From an uncultured Alistipes sp. (lineage in GTDB: Bacteria > Bacteroidota > Bacteroidia > Bacteroidales > Rikenellaceae): 64,000 nucleotides of DNA. Position 1 is the stretch's first letter; every line of letters begins with the position of its first letter. Position numbers and translations under genes: made by a program. The DNA is taken from NCBI GenBank assembly GCA_944321755.1, contig CALUMM010000001.1:1-64000 (forward strand). The letters are read 5' to 3'. The notes beneath the pieces were generated by a model. It was not told the origin of the DNA and did not search any database. It saw only the letters and a list, made by a program, of their open reading frames with translations. This document shows positions 16,474 through 24,567 of this stretch, one piece after another.

Positions 16474-18138
16474 TTATCGGGTGATGGCAATGTTGCGGAC
16501 CCGCTCCTCGAATTCGTTGCGGTCGCAAAGGGCCCGGTTCCGGATCTTCGACCGGTAGTTGTAAATCGTACTCATCGAGTAGCGCAGGAAGGTCGAGATT
16601 TTGGTCGAATCCGAGATTCCGAGGCGAATCAGTGCGTAGATGCGCAACTCGGTCGTCAACAGCTCTCCTTTGCGCGGCACGATCCGGGCCTCCTCCTCCA
16701 GCAGGGCATTGAACTCCTCGACGAAGGTCGGATAGAGGTTCAGGAACGTCGTGTCGAAGAGCGTGTAAAACTCCGTGAGCGTCGCCTGCTGACTCTCCGT
16801 GCTGTTGTATTCGCGGCGCAGTTCGTCGACCTTTCCGTCCCGCAGCTGGCGTTTGACGTGCCGTCGGATTTCGTTGATCTGGTCGATATGCTCCGAACAG
16901 ATCATCAGGAACGTCCCGATATACTCCTCCTTGACCCGGTCCGAATCGGTGAGTTTCTTGTTGACCTCCTTCAATTTGCCGTTCGCCTGTTCGAGCCTGG
17001 CGTTCGAGACGTGCAGGTCCGAATTGGACTGTTGCAGGGCGGTCCGGGCGGCACTCAGCCGGTTGCGCTGGCGCGTGATGTAGATGACGACTCCCGAAAG
17101 AATCACGACCATGGCGATGACGAGCCCGGTGACGGTACGGTTGAGCCGTTCCAGCCGGCTTTTGTGCTGGTTGTAGGCCTGTTCGATATCGGCCAGGGCC
17201 TTGGCGTCCTGCCACGGCCGCAGCCGGGAGTTGAAGAACCGGGTGTCATCCATGACAATCCGCATGTAGCGCATCGAGCGTTCGGCATCGCCGTAGTGGA
17301 TGAGCAGGTTGTGGGCCAGTTCGTTGAGCGAGATGTTGTCGCGCACGGCGAGTTCGATGTCCGTGCAGGCCGAACGGGCCTGCCAGATCATCATCTTCTG
17401 CGTATTCCCCTGCAAACGGGCAATCAGGGCCAGCTGGTAGGCGGCTTTTGCGTAGTCGTGGTCCGACGGCGTATGGTTCTGCAGCCGCATCAGGGCAATT
17501 TTTTCGGCGCGGTTGTAGTCCTGCTGCTGAATGGCCGAGGCGGCTTCGAATTCCAGCCGGATGTCGGAACCCTGTTCCATCATGCCCAACAGTTTCTGAC
17601 GGTAGTAGTCGCGGCGCCGGGAGGCGGCCTGGCGGATTTCGCGGTCGAGCGAATACAGGGAGAGTTCGTCGTTGAGTTTGCGCTGGGCCAGGTAATAGCT
17701 CTCCAGCTGGCTGCGGTTCAGGGCCGTGGTGTCGATTTCGTGGACCAGCGCATTGTGGGCCTCGAAATAGAGCCCCGAAATGCAGTAGAGATAGGCCAGG
17801 CTCAGATAACTTTCGTTCCGCAGGTCCCAGTCTCCGAGCCGTCGTGCCACCTCGATATTGCGGTTCTGGTAGACGATGGCCGAATCGAACTGGTAGGGGC
17901 GGTATTCCGCTGCCAGCTCCTTGTTGATGTCGTAGCGGCGCCGGTCGGTCATGTCGGCCCGCTGCAGCAACTGTTTCAACGTTTGGAGCCGCTCCTCCTT
18001 TTGTGCGATGTATTCGTCGCGCCGTTTGAGCTTGGCATCGACGTTGGCGATCTCCGACTTCAGGATCTCATCCGGGGTCTGTGCATCGAGTTGCAGCGCG
18101 AGAAGCAGAAAAAAGAGAACGGAAGCGATTTTTTTCAT
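16474..18138 (-). CDS. DUF6377-type membrane-linked transcriptional regulator (PUL2)
   Basis: The 554-residue protein begins with a signal-anchor/signal peptide (about 1-20), followed by an alpha-helical TPR-like region to about residue 325. A transmembrane helix covers about 332-352 and a coiled coil about 355-405. The cytoplasmic part has the DRVKEEYIGTFL and LLTTELRIYALIRLGI-type segments I associate with DUF6377. The last 60 residues (SDSTKISTFLRYSMSTIYNY) look like a LuxR-like helix-turn-helix. It is transcribed away from the PUL2 susC, so it likely senses a glycan signal and controls that operon. Direct proof of DNA binding is lacking for this protein. A promoter with both elements lies just upstream. 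Confidence 0.85.
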   Translation of the reverse strand: MKKIASVLFFLLLALQLDAQTPDEILKSEIANVDAKLKRRDEYIAQKEERLQTLKQLLQRADMTDRRRYDINKELAAEYRPYQFDSAIVYQNRNIEVARRLGDWDLRNESYLSLAYLYCISGLYFEAHNALVHEIDTTALNRSQLESYYLAQRKLNDELSLYSLDREIRQAASRRRDYYRQKLLGMMEQGSDIRLEFEAASAIQQQDYNRAEKIALMRLQNHTPSDHDYAKAAYQLALIARLQGNTQKMMIWQARSACTDIELAVRDNISLNELAHNLLIHYGDAERSMRYMRIVMDDTRFFNSRLRPWQDAKALADIEQAYNQHKSRLERLNRTVTGLVIAMVVILSGVVIYITRQRNRLSAARTALQQSNSDLHVSNARLEQANGKLKEVNKKLTDSDRVKEEYIGTFLMICSEHIDQINEIRRHVKRQLRDGKVDELRREYNSTESQQATLTEFYTLFDTTFLNLYPTFVEEFNALLEEEARIVPRKGELLTTELRIYALIRLGISDSTKISTFLRYSMSTIYNYRSKIRNRALCDRNEFEERVRNIAITR

Positions 18139-18161
18139 CTGGCAGCAGGTTAGGGTCTACA

Positions 18162-18194
18162 CAAAGATAACGCAAAAAGTTCGGAATCGCGAAA
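18162..18194 (-). promoter_or_regulatory. Promoter of the DUF6377 regulator with overlapping palindrome
   Basis: The minus strand has TTTC (18191-18194), a 21-base spacer and TATCTTTG (18162-18169). A 6-bp inverted repeat (GCGAAA/TTTCGC, 18189-18201) covers the -33 element and could be an operator. Confidence 0.55.
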
Positions 18195-18354
18195 TTTTCG
18201 CTATCTTCAAATGGTCGTAAGGAGGTCCCGGTGTGCCCTGGAACGGGGTTTTTAATTTATTTGAATTTACAAATCCGGCCAGGTTCCTGTGATGTAATCG
18301 ACTGAAGGATCGAGTGTTGTCGAATCGTCCGGTTTACAATCTGGTTATATCGGT

Positions 18355-18385
18355 TTTCGGAAGCGATTCGCCTTCGCTACTTTTG
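18355..18385 (+). promoter_or_regulatory. Promoter of the PUL2 operon
   Basis: TTTC (18355-18358), a 19-base spacer and TACTTTTG (18378-18385) match the Bacteroidetes TTTG-N19-21-TAnnTTTG pattern with one mismatch. It lies about 60 bases before the susC start. Confidence 0.6.
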
Positions 18386-18447
18386 ATCCGGGTGGAACGG
18401 CTGACGCGCGGTGCCCACCACCCGGAACGAATCCTAAAATTAATTAA

Positions 18448-21400
18448 ATGAGCTTACTTATGGCAAGAATTTACCCAAAGTATGGTCAGGGGCTGGTAAA
18501 GGCGCTGGTGTATCTCCTGCTGTTGTGCGGGACACTCAGTGCATACGCCCAAACCCCCGTCCTGAAGGGCGTGGTCCGGGATCAGGACGGAAATCCGCTC
18601 GTCGGAGTCACCGTGATCGAGAAGGGCACGACCAACGGAACCTCCTCCAATACGGATGGCAGTTACACCCTTTCGCTGCGGGGTGCGAATCCGGTGCTGG
18701 TTTTCCAGTCGATCGGCTACGCCTCGCAGGAGTTTTCGCTCGGCAAGGGGCAGACCCGGCTGGATGTGACGTTGAAAGAGGATGCCATTTCGCTCGATGC
18801 CGTGGTTGCGATCGGTTACGGAACGGTCAAGCAGAAGGACCTGACGACGGCCGTTTCGATCGTCTCGACCGAGGATCTCGATATGCGTCCGATCACCTCG
18901 GCCTCGGCGGCGCTCCAGGGCAAGGCTGCGGGTGTGCAGGTCATCCAGCCCAACGGCCAGCCCGGTTCGGGCATGATCGTGCGGGTGCGCGGCGCCTCGT
19001 CCATCTCGTCGAAGAACGATCCCTTGTATGTGGTCGACGGGGTTCCGGTCGGCGAGGGCAACTACGCCATCGAGTACCTGTCGCCCAACGACATCGAGAC
19101 GATCCAGGTGCTCAAGGACGCCTCTTCGGCCGCCATCTACGGATCGCGGGCCGCGAACGGTGTCGTCCTCATCACGACCAAGACGGGGGCCGGATCGCGC
19201 AAACCGCGGATCGAGGTCTCCTCGATGATCGGTATATCGCGTGTGACGAAGACCTACGACGTGCTCAATTACCAGCAGTACCGTGAACTGATGGAGGAGA
19301 CGGGGGCGGTCAAGGGGCTTCCTGCCGACCTGAAGGACGAGACCGACTGGTTCGACGAGACCTATCAGACGGGAATTAACCAGAACTACCACTTCTCGGT
19401 GTCGAACGGGAATGACCGGACGAGCTACAACATCGGCGGCGGCTACAACAAGGAGACGGGTATCTTCTCGGTGGCCTACAGCCAGCGTTACAACGTGAAG
19501 GCGAGCGTTCAGTCGGACCTTTTCAAATGGATTTCCGTCGGGGCCTCGACGACCTATTCGCGTTATGCGGGCAACGGGATTACGACCGGAACCGGGTCGA
19601 ACCGTGCCGGTGTGGTCTTGTCGGTAGTCAATACGCCGACCTACGCGAAGGTGTGGGACGAGGATAACCCCGACTGGTACTGGACGAAGTTCTACGGGGC
19701 GAACATCACGACCCCGGCCGAGAACCTCGCCCGCACGGAGAACAACAAGACCCAGACCGACCGTCTGATTCTGAGCGGGAACGTCACGCTGAAGTTCCAC
19801 AAGAACCTGAATTTCAAGTCGACCGTATCGATGGACCGCCGCTGGGTGCATTCGTTCTCGTTTCTGGATCCGATCAAGACGTCGCACGGGCGTACCACGC
19901 ACGGGTCGGCATCGGACACGCGGTCGGACGACATGCGGATGGTTTACGACAACATCCTCACCTATCAGAATGTCTTCGGCGGCCGCCACCATCTCGAAGT
20001 GATGGCGGGCACATCGGCGACGGTCTCCGTATGGGAGGAGCTTTCGGGGAGCCGCTCCTACTTCTCCCCCGACTACGGCAACGCCATCATCGGCCTGAAC
20101 GGCGGCAACAACGGCGGGCTGCGCGGCCAGAGCCAGAGCAAGTCGGAGTGGGCGATCATGTCCTACCTGGGCCGTGTGTCGTACAACTTCGACGACAGAT
20201 ACCTCGTAACGGCGAATTTCCGGGCCGACGGTTCGTCGAAACTGGCTCCCGGGCATCGCTGGGGATATTTCCCGTCGTTTTCGGCGGCGTGGCGTCTTTC
20301 GGGGGAGGAGTTCCTGCGGGATGTCGAGTGGCTCGACGACCTGAAGGTCCGCGCCGGATGGGGTCAGACGGGTAATCAGACGGGTCTGGACGACTATGCC
20401 TACCTCCAGAAGTACAACACGAACTATTACGACTGGACGGATTCGAAATATGTCGATGCCACGCCGACCGTCGGTTCGCGTTCCAACCTCAAGAACGACG
20501 ACCTGACCTGGGAGACCACCACGCAGACCAACGTCGGAATCGACCTCACGGTGCTGAAAGGGCGTCTGACGGTGAGCCTCGACGCCTACTACAAATATAC
20601 GAAGGACATGCTCATGAGCGTACCGCTGCCGTCTCCGAACCCGTCGATCTACCGCAACGAAGGGGAGATGTCGAACAAGGGTTTCGAGGTGGTCATTTCG
20701 TCGCGGAACCTTGTCAAGCGCGATTTCGAGTGGTCGACGGATTTCAACCTTTCGCTCAACCGCAATCGGCTGGAGAAACTCCAGCTCCAGCAGGTCTACT
20801 ACTATACGCAGACCTCCGAATCGGTCAAGGATTACGTCGTCCGCATGACGCCCGGGCAGCCGCTGTCGATGTTCTGGGGTTACAAGGCCCTGGGTGTGGA
20901 TCCCGAAACGGGCGACATGTTCTATGAGGATGCCGAGGGGAATCCGACGCTTACCCCTTCGGATCGGGACAAGCGCTACATCGGCAACGCGAATCCGAAA
21001 TTCACGTTCGGCATGACCAACAACTTTTCGTGGAAGGGTCTGAACCTGAACATCCTGCTGACGGGTTCCTATGGCAACGACATCTACAACGCCTCGAAGA
21101 TCGAGATGGTGGGCATGAACGGCGGCGGGAACCAGATCACCGACGTGCTGCGGCGGTGGCGGATTCCGGGGCAGATTACCGACATTCCGCGTGCGGGCTC
21201 CACGACGAACATTCTCAACTCCACGCGCTGGGTCGAGGACGGCTCGTACATCAAGATCAAGAACATCACGCTTTCGTACGACATCCGTTCCCCGAAGCTC
21301 CAAAAGGTGAACATATCGAAAATCCAGCCTTATGTGACGCTTCAGAACTTCTTCACCTTCACCAACTATTCGGGTTACGATCCCGAAATGAGCGAGTACA

Positions 21401-21483
21401 GTTCGGCGACGAACATGGGTATCGACTGGGGCACCTATCCCAATGTGAAAACCTTCGTCTTCGGCCTGAACGTGATCTTCTAA
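18448..21483 (+). CDS. SusC/RagA-family TonB-dependent outer-membrane transporter (PUL2)
   Basis: The product has 1011 residues; Met5 is an alternative start, and either leaves a signal peptide ending near AYAQ. A carboxypeptidase-regulatory-like domain (GVTVIEKGTTNG) comes first, then VVAIGYGT at the TonB-box position, a plug with LQGKAAGVQ and TIQVLKDASSAAIYGSRAANG, and a barrel ending in the aromatic-terminated NVIF. It imports oligosaccharide released at the surface, with the SusD encoded 21 bases downstream. By operon order the substrate is that of the GH30 enzyme: beta-1,6-glucan or a beta-1,6-galactan-like glycan. Confidence 0.98.
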   Translation: MSLLMARIYPKYGQGLVKALVYLLLLCGTLSAYAQTPVLKGVVRDQDGNPLVGVTVIEKGTTNGTSSNTDGSYTLSLRGANPVLVFQSIGYASQEFSLGKGQTRLDVTLKEDAISLDAVVAIGYGTVKQKDLTTAVSIVSTEDLDMRPITSASAALQGKAAGVQVIQPNGQPGSGMIVRVRGASSISSKNDPLYVVDGVPVGEGNYAIEYLSPNDIETIQVLKDASSAAIYGSRAANGVVLITTKTGAGSRKPRIEVSSMIGISRVTKTYDVLNYQQYRELMEETGAVKGLPADLKDETDWFDETYQTGINQNYHFSVSNGNDRTSYNIGGGYNKETGIFSVAYSQRYNVKASVQSDLFKWISVGASTTYSRYAGNGITTGTGSNRAGVVLSVVNTPTYAKVWDEDNPDWYWTKFYGANITTPAENLARTENNKTQTDRLILSGNVTLKFHKNLNFKSTVSMDRRWVHSFSFLDPIKTSHGRTTHGSASDTRSDDMRMVYDNILTYQNVFGGRHHLEVMAGTSATVSVWEELSGSRSYFSPDYGNAIIGLNGGNNGGLRGQSQSKSEWAIMSYLGRVSYNFDDRYLVTANFRADGSSKLAPGHRWGYFPSFSAAWRLSGEEFLRDVEWLDDLKVRAGWGQTGNQTGLDDYAYLQKYNTNYYDWTDSKYVDATPTVGSRSNLKNDDLTWETTTQTNVGIDLTVLKGRLTVSLDAYYKYTKDMLMSVPLPSPNPSIYRNEGEMSNKGFEVVISSRNLVKRDFEWSTDFNLSLNRNRLEKLQLQQVYYYTQTSESVKDYVVRMTPGQPLSMFWGYKALGVDPETGDMFYEDAEGNPTLTPSDRDKRYIGNANPKFTFGMTNNFSWKGLNLNILLTGSYGNDIYNASKIEMVGMNGGGNQITDVLRRWRIPGQITDIPRAGSTTNILNSTRWVEDGSYIKIKNITLSYDIRSPKLQKVNISKIQPYVTLQNFFTFTNYSGYDPEMSEYSSATNMGIDWGTYPNVKTFVFGLNVIF

Positions 21484-21504
21484 CCAAACCAAAAACATCG
21501 AATC

Positions 21505-23028
21505 ATGAAAAGATACATCATGCTGTTGTCGGCGCTGGGGGTGTTGTCCGCAGGCGTGTCGTGCTCGCTGGACAAATATCCCGAGATGAGCTACCACGAG
21601 AAGAACTACAGCGATCCGGATGCGGACAGCGACAGCGGCGCACAATACAAGACCCGCGAAGACATCAAGGCACAGCTCGACGCCCTGTACAGCGGCATTC
21701 GGGGCAATATCCAGGAGAGCGGTTATTCCGACCATCTGATCTATACCGAGGTGCGGGCGGACAATGCCTACGGCGGCACGGCGGGGCTCGAACTCTCGAC
21801 CATCGCGTCGAACACCATGGACGGCAGCAACCCGAATATCGCCCGGGACTGGAACTTCTACATGAACCAGGTCGGCAAGGCCAATCAGGTGATCTGCTTC
21901 ATCGACGACATCGAGGATCCGAGTCTCACGGAGGAGGAGCGCAAGCAGTGGAAGGCCGAAGCGATGTGCTGGCGGGCATTCATGTGGTACAACATGTCGC
22001 GGCTGTGGGGCGAGATTCCGATTGTGAAGGAGGTTCCGCCGGCCATCACCTCGGACAATGTCAATGAGGTCTATCCGATGTACTATCCGGCGCGAGAGAC
22101 GCTGGACGTGGTTTTCGAGAGCATTCTTTCGGACCTTGAATTCGCGAAGGAGTACGCTCCGGATCCGGATCCGTCGGACAAGTTCCTTCTGACCAAGGGC
22201 TTTGCCTGCGGGATGCTGGCCCGGGTCTATGCGGAGCCTCAGGTCCGCGACTACGGTCTGGTGGCGAAGTATTGCGAGGAGGTCGAGAAAATGGGCTACG
22301 AACTTACGGATCGTTACGGCGAGATGTGGTCCTACGACGACAACGATGCGGTGCGCAACACGTCGGAGTCGATTTTCGAGGTGACCTGGACGCGGACTTC
22401 GGGCAACTGGGTCTGGATGATGTTCCACCGCAACGCCTACAATCCGGACGACAGCTATACGTGGGCGAAGTGGTGCACGCCGTCGCGGAACCTGATTGCC
22501 GCCTACGAGGCCGAAGGGGATACGGAGCGTTACAACGCCTCGATCATCTACGACGAGTGCGCCTGGAGCAACTACTATCCGAGCAACAACTACGCCTTCA
22601 TGCACAAGTGTCCGACCAATGCGTCGAGTTACATTCTGATGCGTCTGGGCGAGATCTATCTGCTGCACGCCGAGGCGCTGGCCTTCCAGGACGACATCGA
22701 CGGGGCCCTGATCTGGGTGAACAGGATCCGCAAGCGGGCGCAGCTTCCCGAGTATAAGCGTTCGGACATTCTTTCGGCCGAGGATATGCGCGACAAGGTG
22801 CTGCACGAGCGCCGGCTTGAGCTCTCTTTCGAGGGACACCGCTTCTTCGATCTGGTCCGTTTCGGCAAGGCCGCCGAGGTGTGCGACGGCGCCAATGTGC
22901 CGGGTTCGGCCTCGTATGACGCCTACGTCCCGACGCGCCGCCCGATGACGGCGGAGACCGTTCTGCTGCCCGTCCCGACCGCACAGATCGACAACAATTC
23001 CAATCTTACGCAAAATCCCGGTTATTGA
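21505..23028 (+). CDS. SusD/RagB-family glycan-binding lipoprotein (PUL2)
   Basis: A 507-residue protein with lipoprotein Cys20 (GVSC-SLDKYP). It has typical SusD features: an N-terminal TREDIKAQLDALYSG helix, an AEAMCWRAFMWYNM helix, the MRLGEIYLLHAEAL helix, and a C-terminal region with LHERRLELSFEGHRFFDLVRFG and an NPGY end. It forms the surface lid of the preceding SusC. The GH30 gene follows 27 bases later, with no terminator between them. Confidence 0.97.
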   Translation: MKRYIMLLSALGVLSAGVSCSLDKYPEMSYHEKNYSDPDADSDSGAQYKTREDIKAQLDALYSGIRGNIQESGYSDHLIYTEVRADNAYGGTAGLELSTIASNTMDGSNPNIARDWNFYMNQVGKANQVICFIDDIEDPSLTEEERKQWKAEAMCWRAFMWYNMSRLWGEIPIVKEVPPAITSDNVNEVYPMYYPARETLDVVFESILSDLEFAKEYAPDPDPSDKFLLTKGFACGMLARVYAEPQVRDYGLVAKYCEEVEKMGYELTDRYGEMWSYDDNDAVRNTSESIFEVTWTRTSGNWVWMMFHRNAYNPDDSYTWAKWCTPSRNLIAAYEAEGDTERYNASIIYDECAWSNYYPSNNYAFMHKCPTNASSYILMRLGEIYLLHAEALAFQDDIDGALIWVNRIRKRAQLPEYKRSDILSAEDMRDKVLHERRLELSFEGHRFFDLVRFGKAAEVCDGANVPGSASYDAYVPTRRPMTAETVLLPVPTAQIDNNSNLTQNPGY

Positions 23029-23055
23029 ACCGGCACCTCAAACCATCCAAATGCC

Positions 23056-24555
23056 ATGAAACATCTGAATATATTTACCGGAGCCCTTTTTCTTGCCGTG
23101 CTGGGCTTCATGTGCTGCAACAACGACTCCGTAGGCAGCAGCGATCCGGATCCTGCCGGGCCGTCGGCTCCCGTAGCCTCCGACGTGGAACTCTATGTGA
23201 CCACGGGACATAAAACGATGCTTTTCAAGCAGCTGCCGCTCGATTACTGCGAGAACGATCCGATGTCGCCCTATGAGATCCGCCTTCGTCCCGAAGAACG
23301 TTATCAGGAGATCGTCGGTTTCGGCCCGGCCATCACCGGATCGACGGGCTACAACCTGCAGAAGATGCCAGCCGCCGACCGTGAAAAGATCCTGCGGGAG
23401 TGTTTCGATCCCGAGAAGGGCCTTGGTTTCAGCCTGATCCGGATGTCGATCGGGGGCAGCGACTTCACGTTGGGCGAATACACGTGGTGCGATCAGGAGG
23501 GTATCGACTTCTTCGACGTGCATCCCTACGACCGTCGCGACGTTTTCCCCGTGCTGAAGGAGATCCTGGCGATCAATCCCGACGTGAAGATCATCGGCAC
23601 GCCGTGGTCGTGTCCCCGCTGGATGAAGGTGGGCCTCGACGGTGTGAGCGAATACAACGGCTGGACGAGCGGGCGCTTGAACCCTGCCTGCTACGAGGAT
23701 TACGCCGAGTATTTCGTGATGTGGATCGAGACGATGGAGTCCGAGGGCTTCCCGATCTATGCGATCACGGTGCAGAACGAGCCGCTGAACAAGGGCAACT
23801 CGATGTCGCTCTACATGCCGTGGGAGGATCAGGCGGCCTTCATCAAGGTCCTCGGGCCGAAGATGCAGGCCCGGGGTCTCAAGACGAAGATCCTCTGCTA
23901 CGACCACAACTACAACTATGACAATGTGGCGGGTCAGGAGAATTACGTCGTGAAGCTTTTCGGCGACGAGCAGGCTTCGCAGTACATTGCCGGGTCGGCC
24001 TGGCACAACTACGGGGGCAACGTCAGCGAGCTGGACAACATCTCGACGCTCTACCCGCAGAAGGAGATCTATTTCACCGAGGCGTCGATCGGTTCGTGGG
24101 GCTACAACTTCTCGAACAACACGCTCGGGGAGTTCGAGAGCATCTTCCTGGGGACGATGCAGCGCGGCGGGAAAGGCGTGACGCTGTGGAACTTCATGCT
24201 CGACGAGAACGGCGCTCCGAACCGTCCGGGCGGCTGTCAGACCTGCTTCGGGGTGGTGGACATCTCGTCGGAGGACTACTCCTACGCCTCGATCAAGCGC
24301 AACAGCCAGTATTACGACCTGGCCCACTGTTCGAAAGTCATCGAGCAGGGTGCGGTCCGCATCGCGACCAACGATACGCAGATCACCGACGTGAAGTACA
24401 TGGCTTTCGAGAATCCCGACGGTTCCTACGCCTTCGTGGCGGTCAACCGGGGCAGCGACAGCCGGAAACTGACCGTGAATGACGGCCGCCGCCACTTCTC
24501 CTACGATATTCCCGGGAATGCCATTGCGTCGTTCCGCTGGGGCAAAAACGAATAA
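23056..24555 (+). CDS. GH30 glycoside hydrolase, surface lipoprotein
   Basis: The 499-residue product has a lipoprotein signal (Cys20/Cys21). The clan-A TIM barrel carries GH30 hallmarks: GFGPAITGSTGYNL near the start, IRMSIGGSDF, GTPWSCPRWMK, acid/base Glu242 in TVQNEP and nucleophile Glu342 in YFTEAS. A C-terminal beta-domain ends the protein. The subfamily cannot be fixed by eye. The position directly after SusCD and before a two-repeat binding protein and a GH3 matches the endo-beta-1,6-glucanase (GH30_3) of the B. thetaiotaomicron beta-1,6-glucan locus. A beta-1,6-galactanase-type activity is the main alternative, given the GH59 and uronic-acid genes downstream. Confidence 0.93.
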   Translation: MKHLNIFTGALFLAVLGFMCCNNDSVGSSDPDPAGPSAPVASDVELYVTTGHKTMLFKQLPLDYCENDPMSPYEIRLRPEERYQEIVGFGPAITGSTGYNLQKMPAADREKILRECFDPEKGLGFSLIRMSIGGSDFTLGEYTWCDQEGIDFFDVHPYDRRDVFPVLKEILAINPDVKIIGTPWSCPRWMKVGLDGVSEYNGWTSGRLNPACYEDYAEYFVMWIETMESEGFPIYAITVQNEPLNKGNSMSLYMPWEDQAAFIKVLGPKMQARGLKTKILCYDHNYNYDNVAGQENYVVKLFGDEQASQYIAGSAWHNYGGNVSELDNISTLYPQKEIYFTEASIGSWGYNFSNNTLGEFESIFLGTMQRGGKGVTLWNFMLDENGAPNRPGGCQTCFGVVDISSEDYSYASIKRNSQYYDLAHCSKVIEQGAVRIATNDTQITDVKYMAFENPDGSYAFVAVNRGSDSRKLTVNDGRRHFSYDIPGNAIASFRWGKNE

Positions 24556-24567
24556 CATCCAAACGAC

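Larger units (their letters stand above)
18139..18447. other. Divergent regulatory spacer of PUL2
   Basis: A 309-base non-coding spacer between the regulator and susC. It holds oppositely directed promoter motifs at 18162-18194 and 18355-18385, a small palindrome at 18189-18201, and no gene. Confidence 0.7.

Noticed and set aside
18454..23013. 1519-codon open frame antisense to SusC and SusD of PUL2
   Set aside because: It runs opposite two unmistakable genes and is rich in Arg, Val, His and Asp, the usual product of reading a G+C-rich gene on the other strand. No domain is visible.
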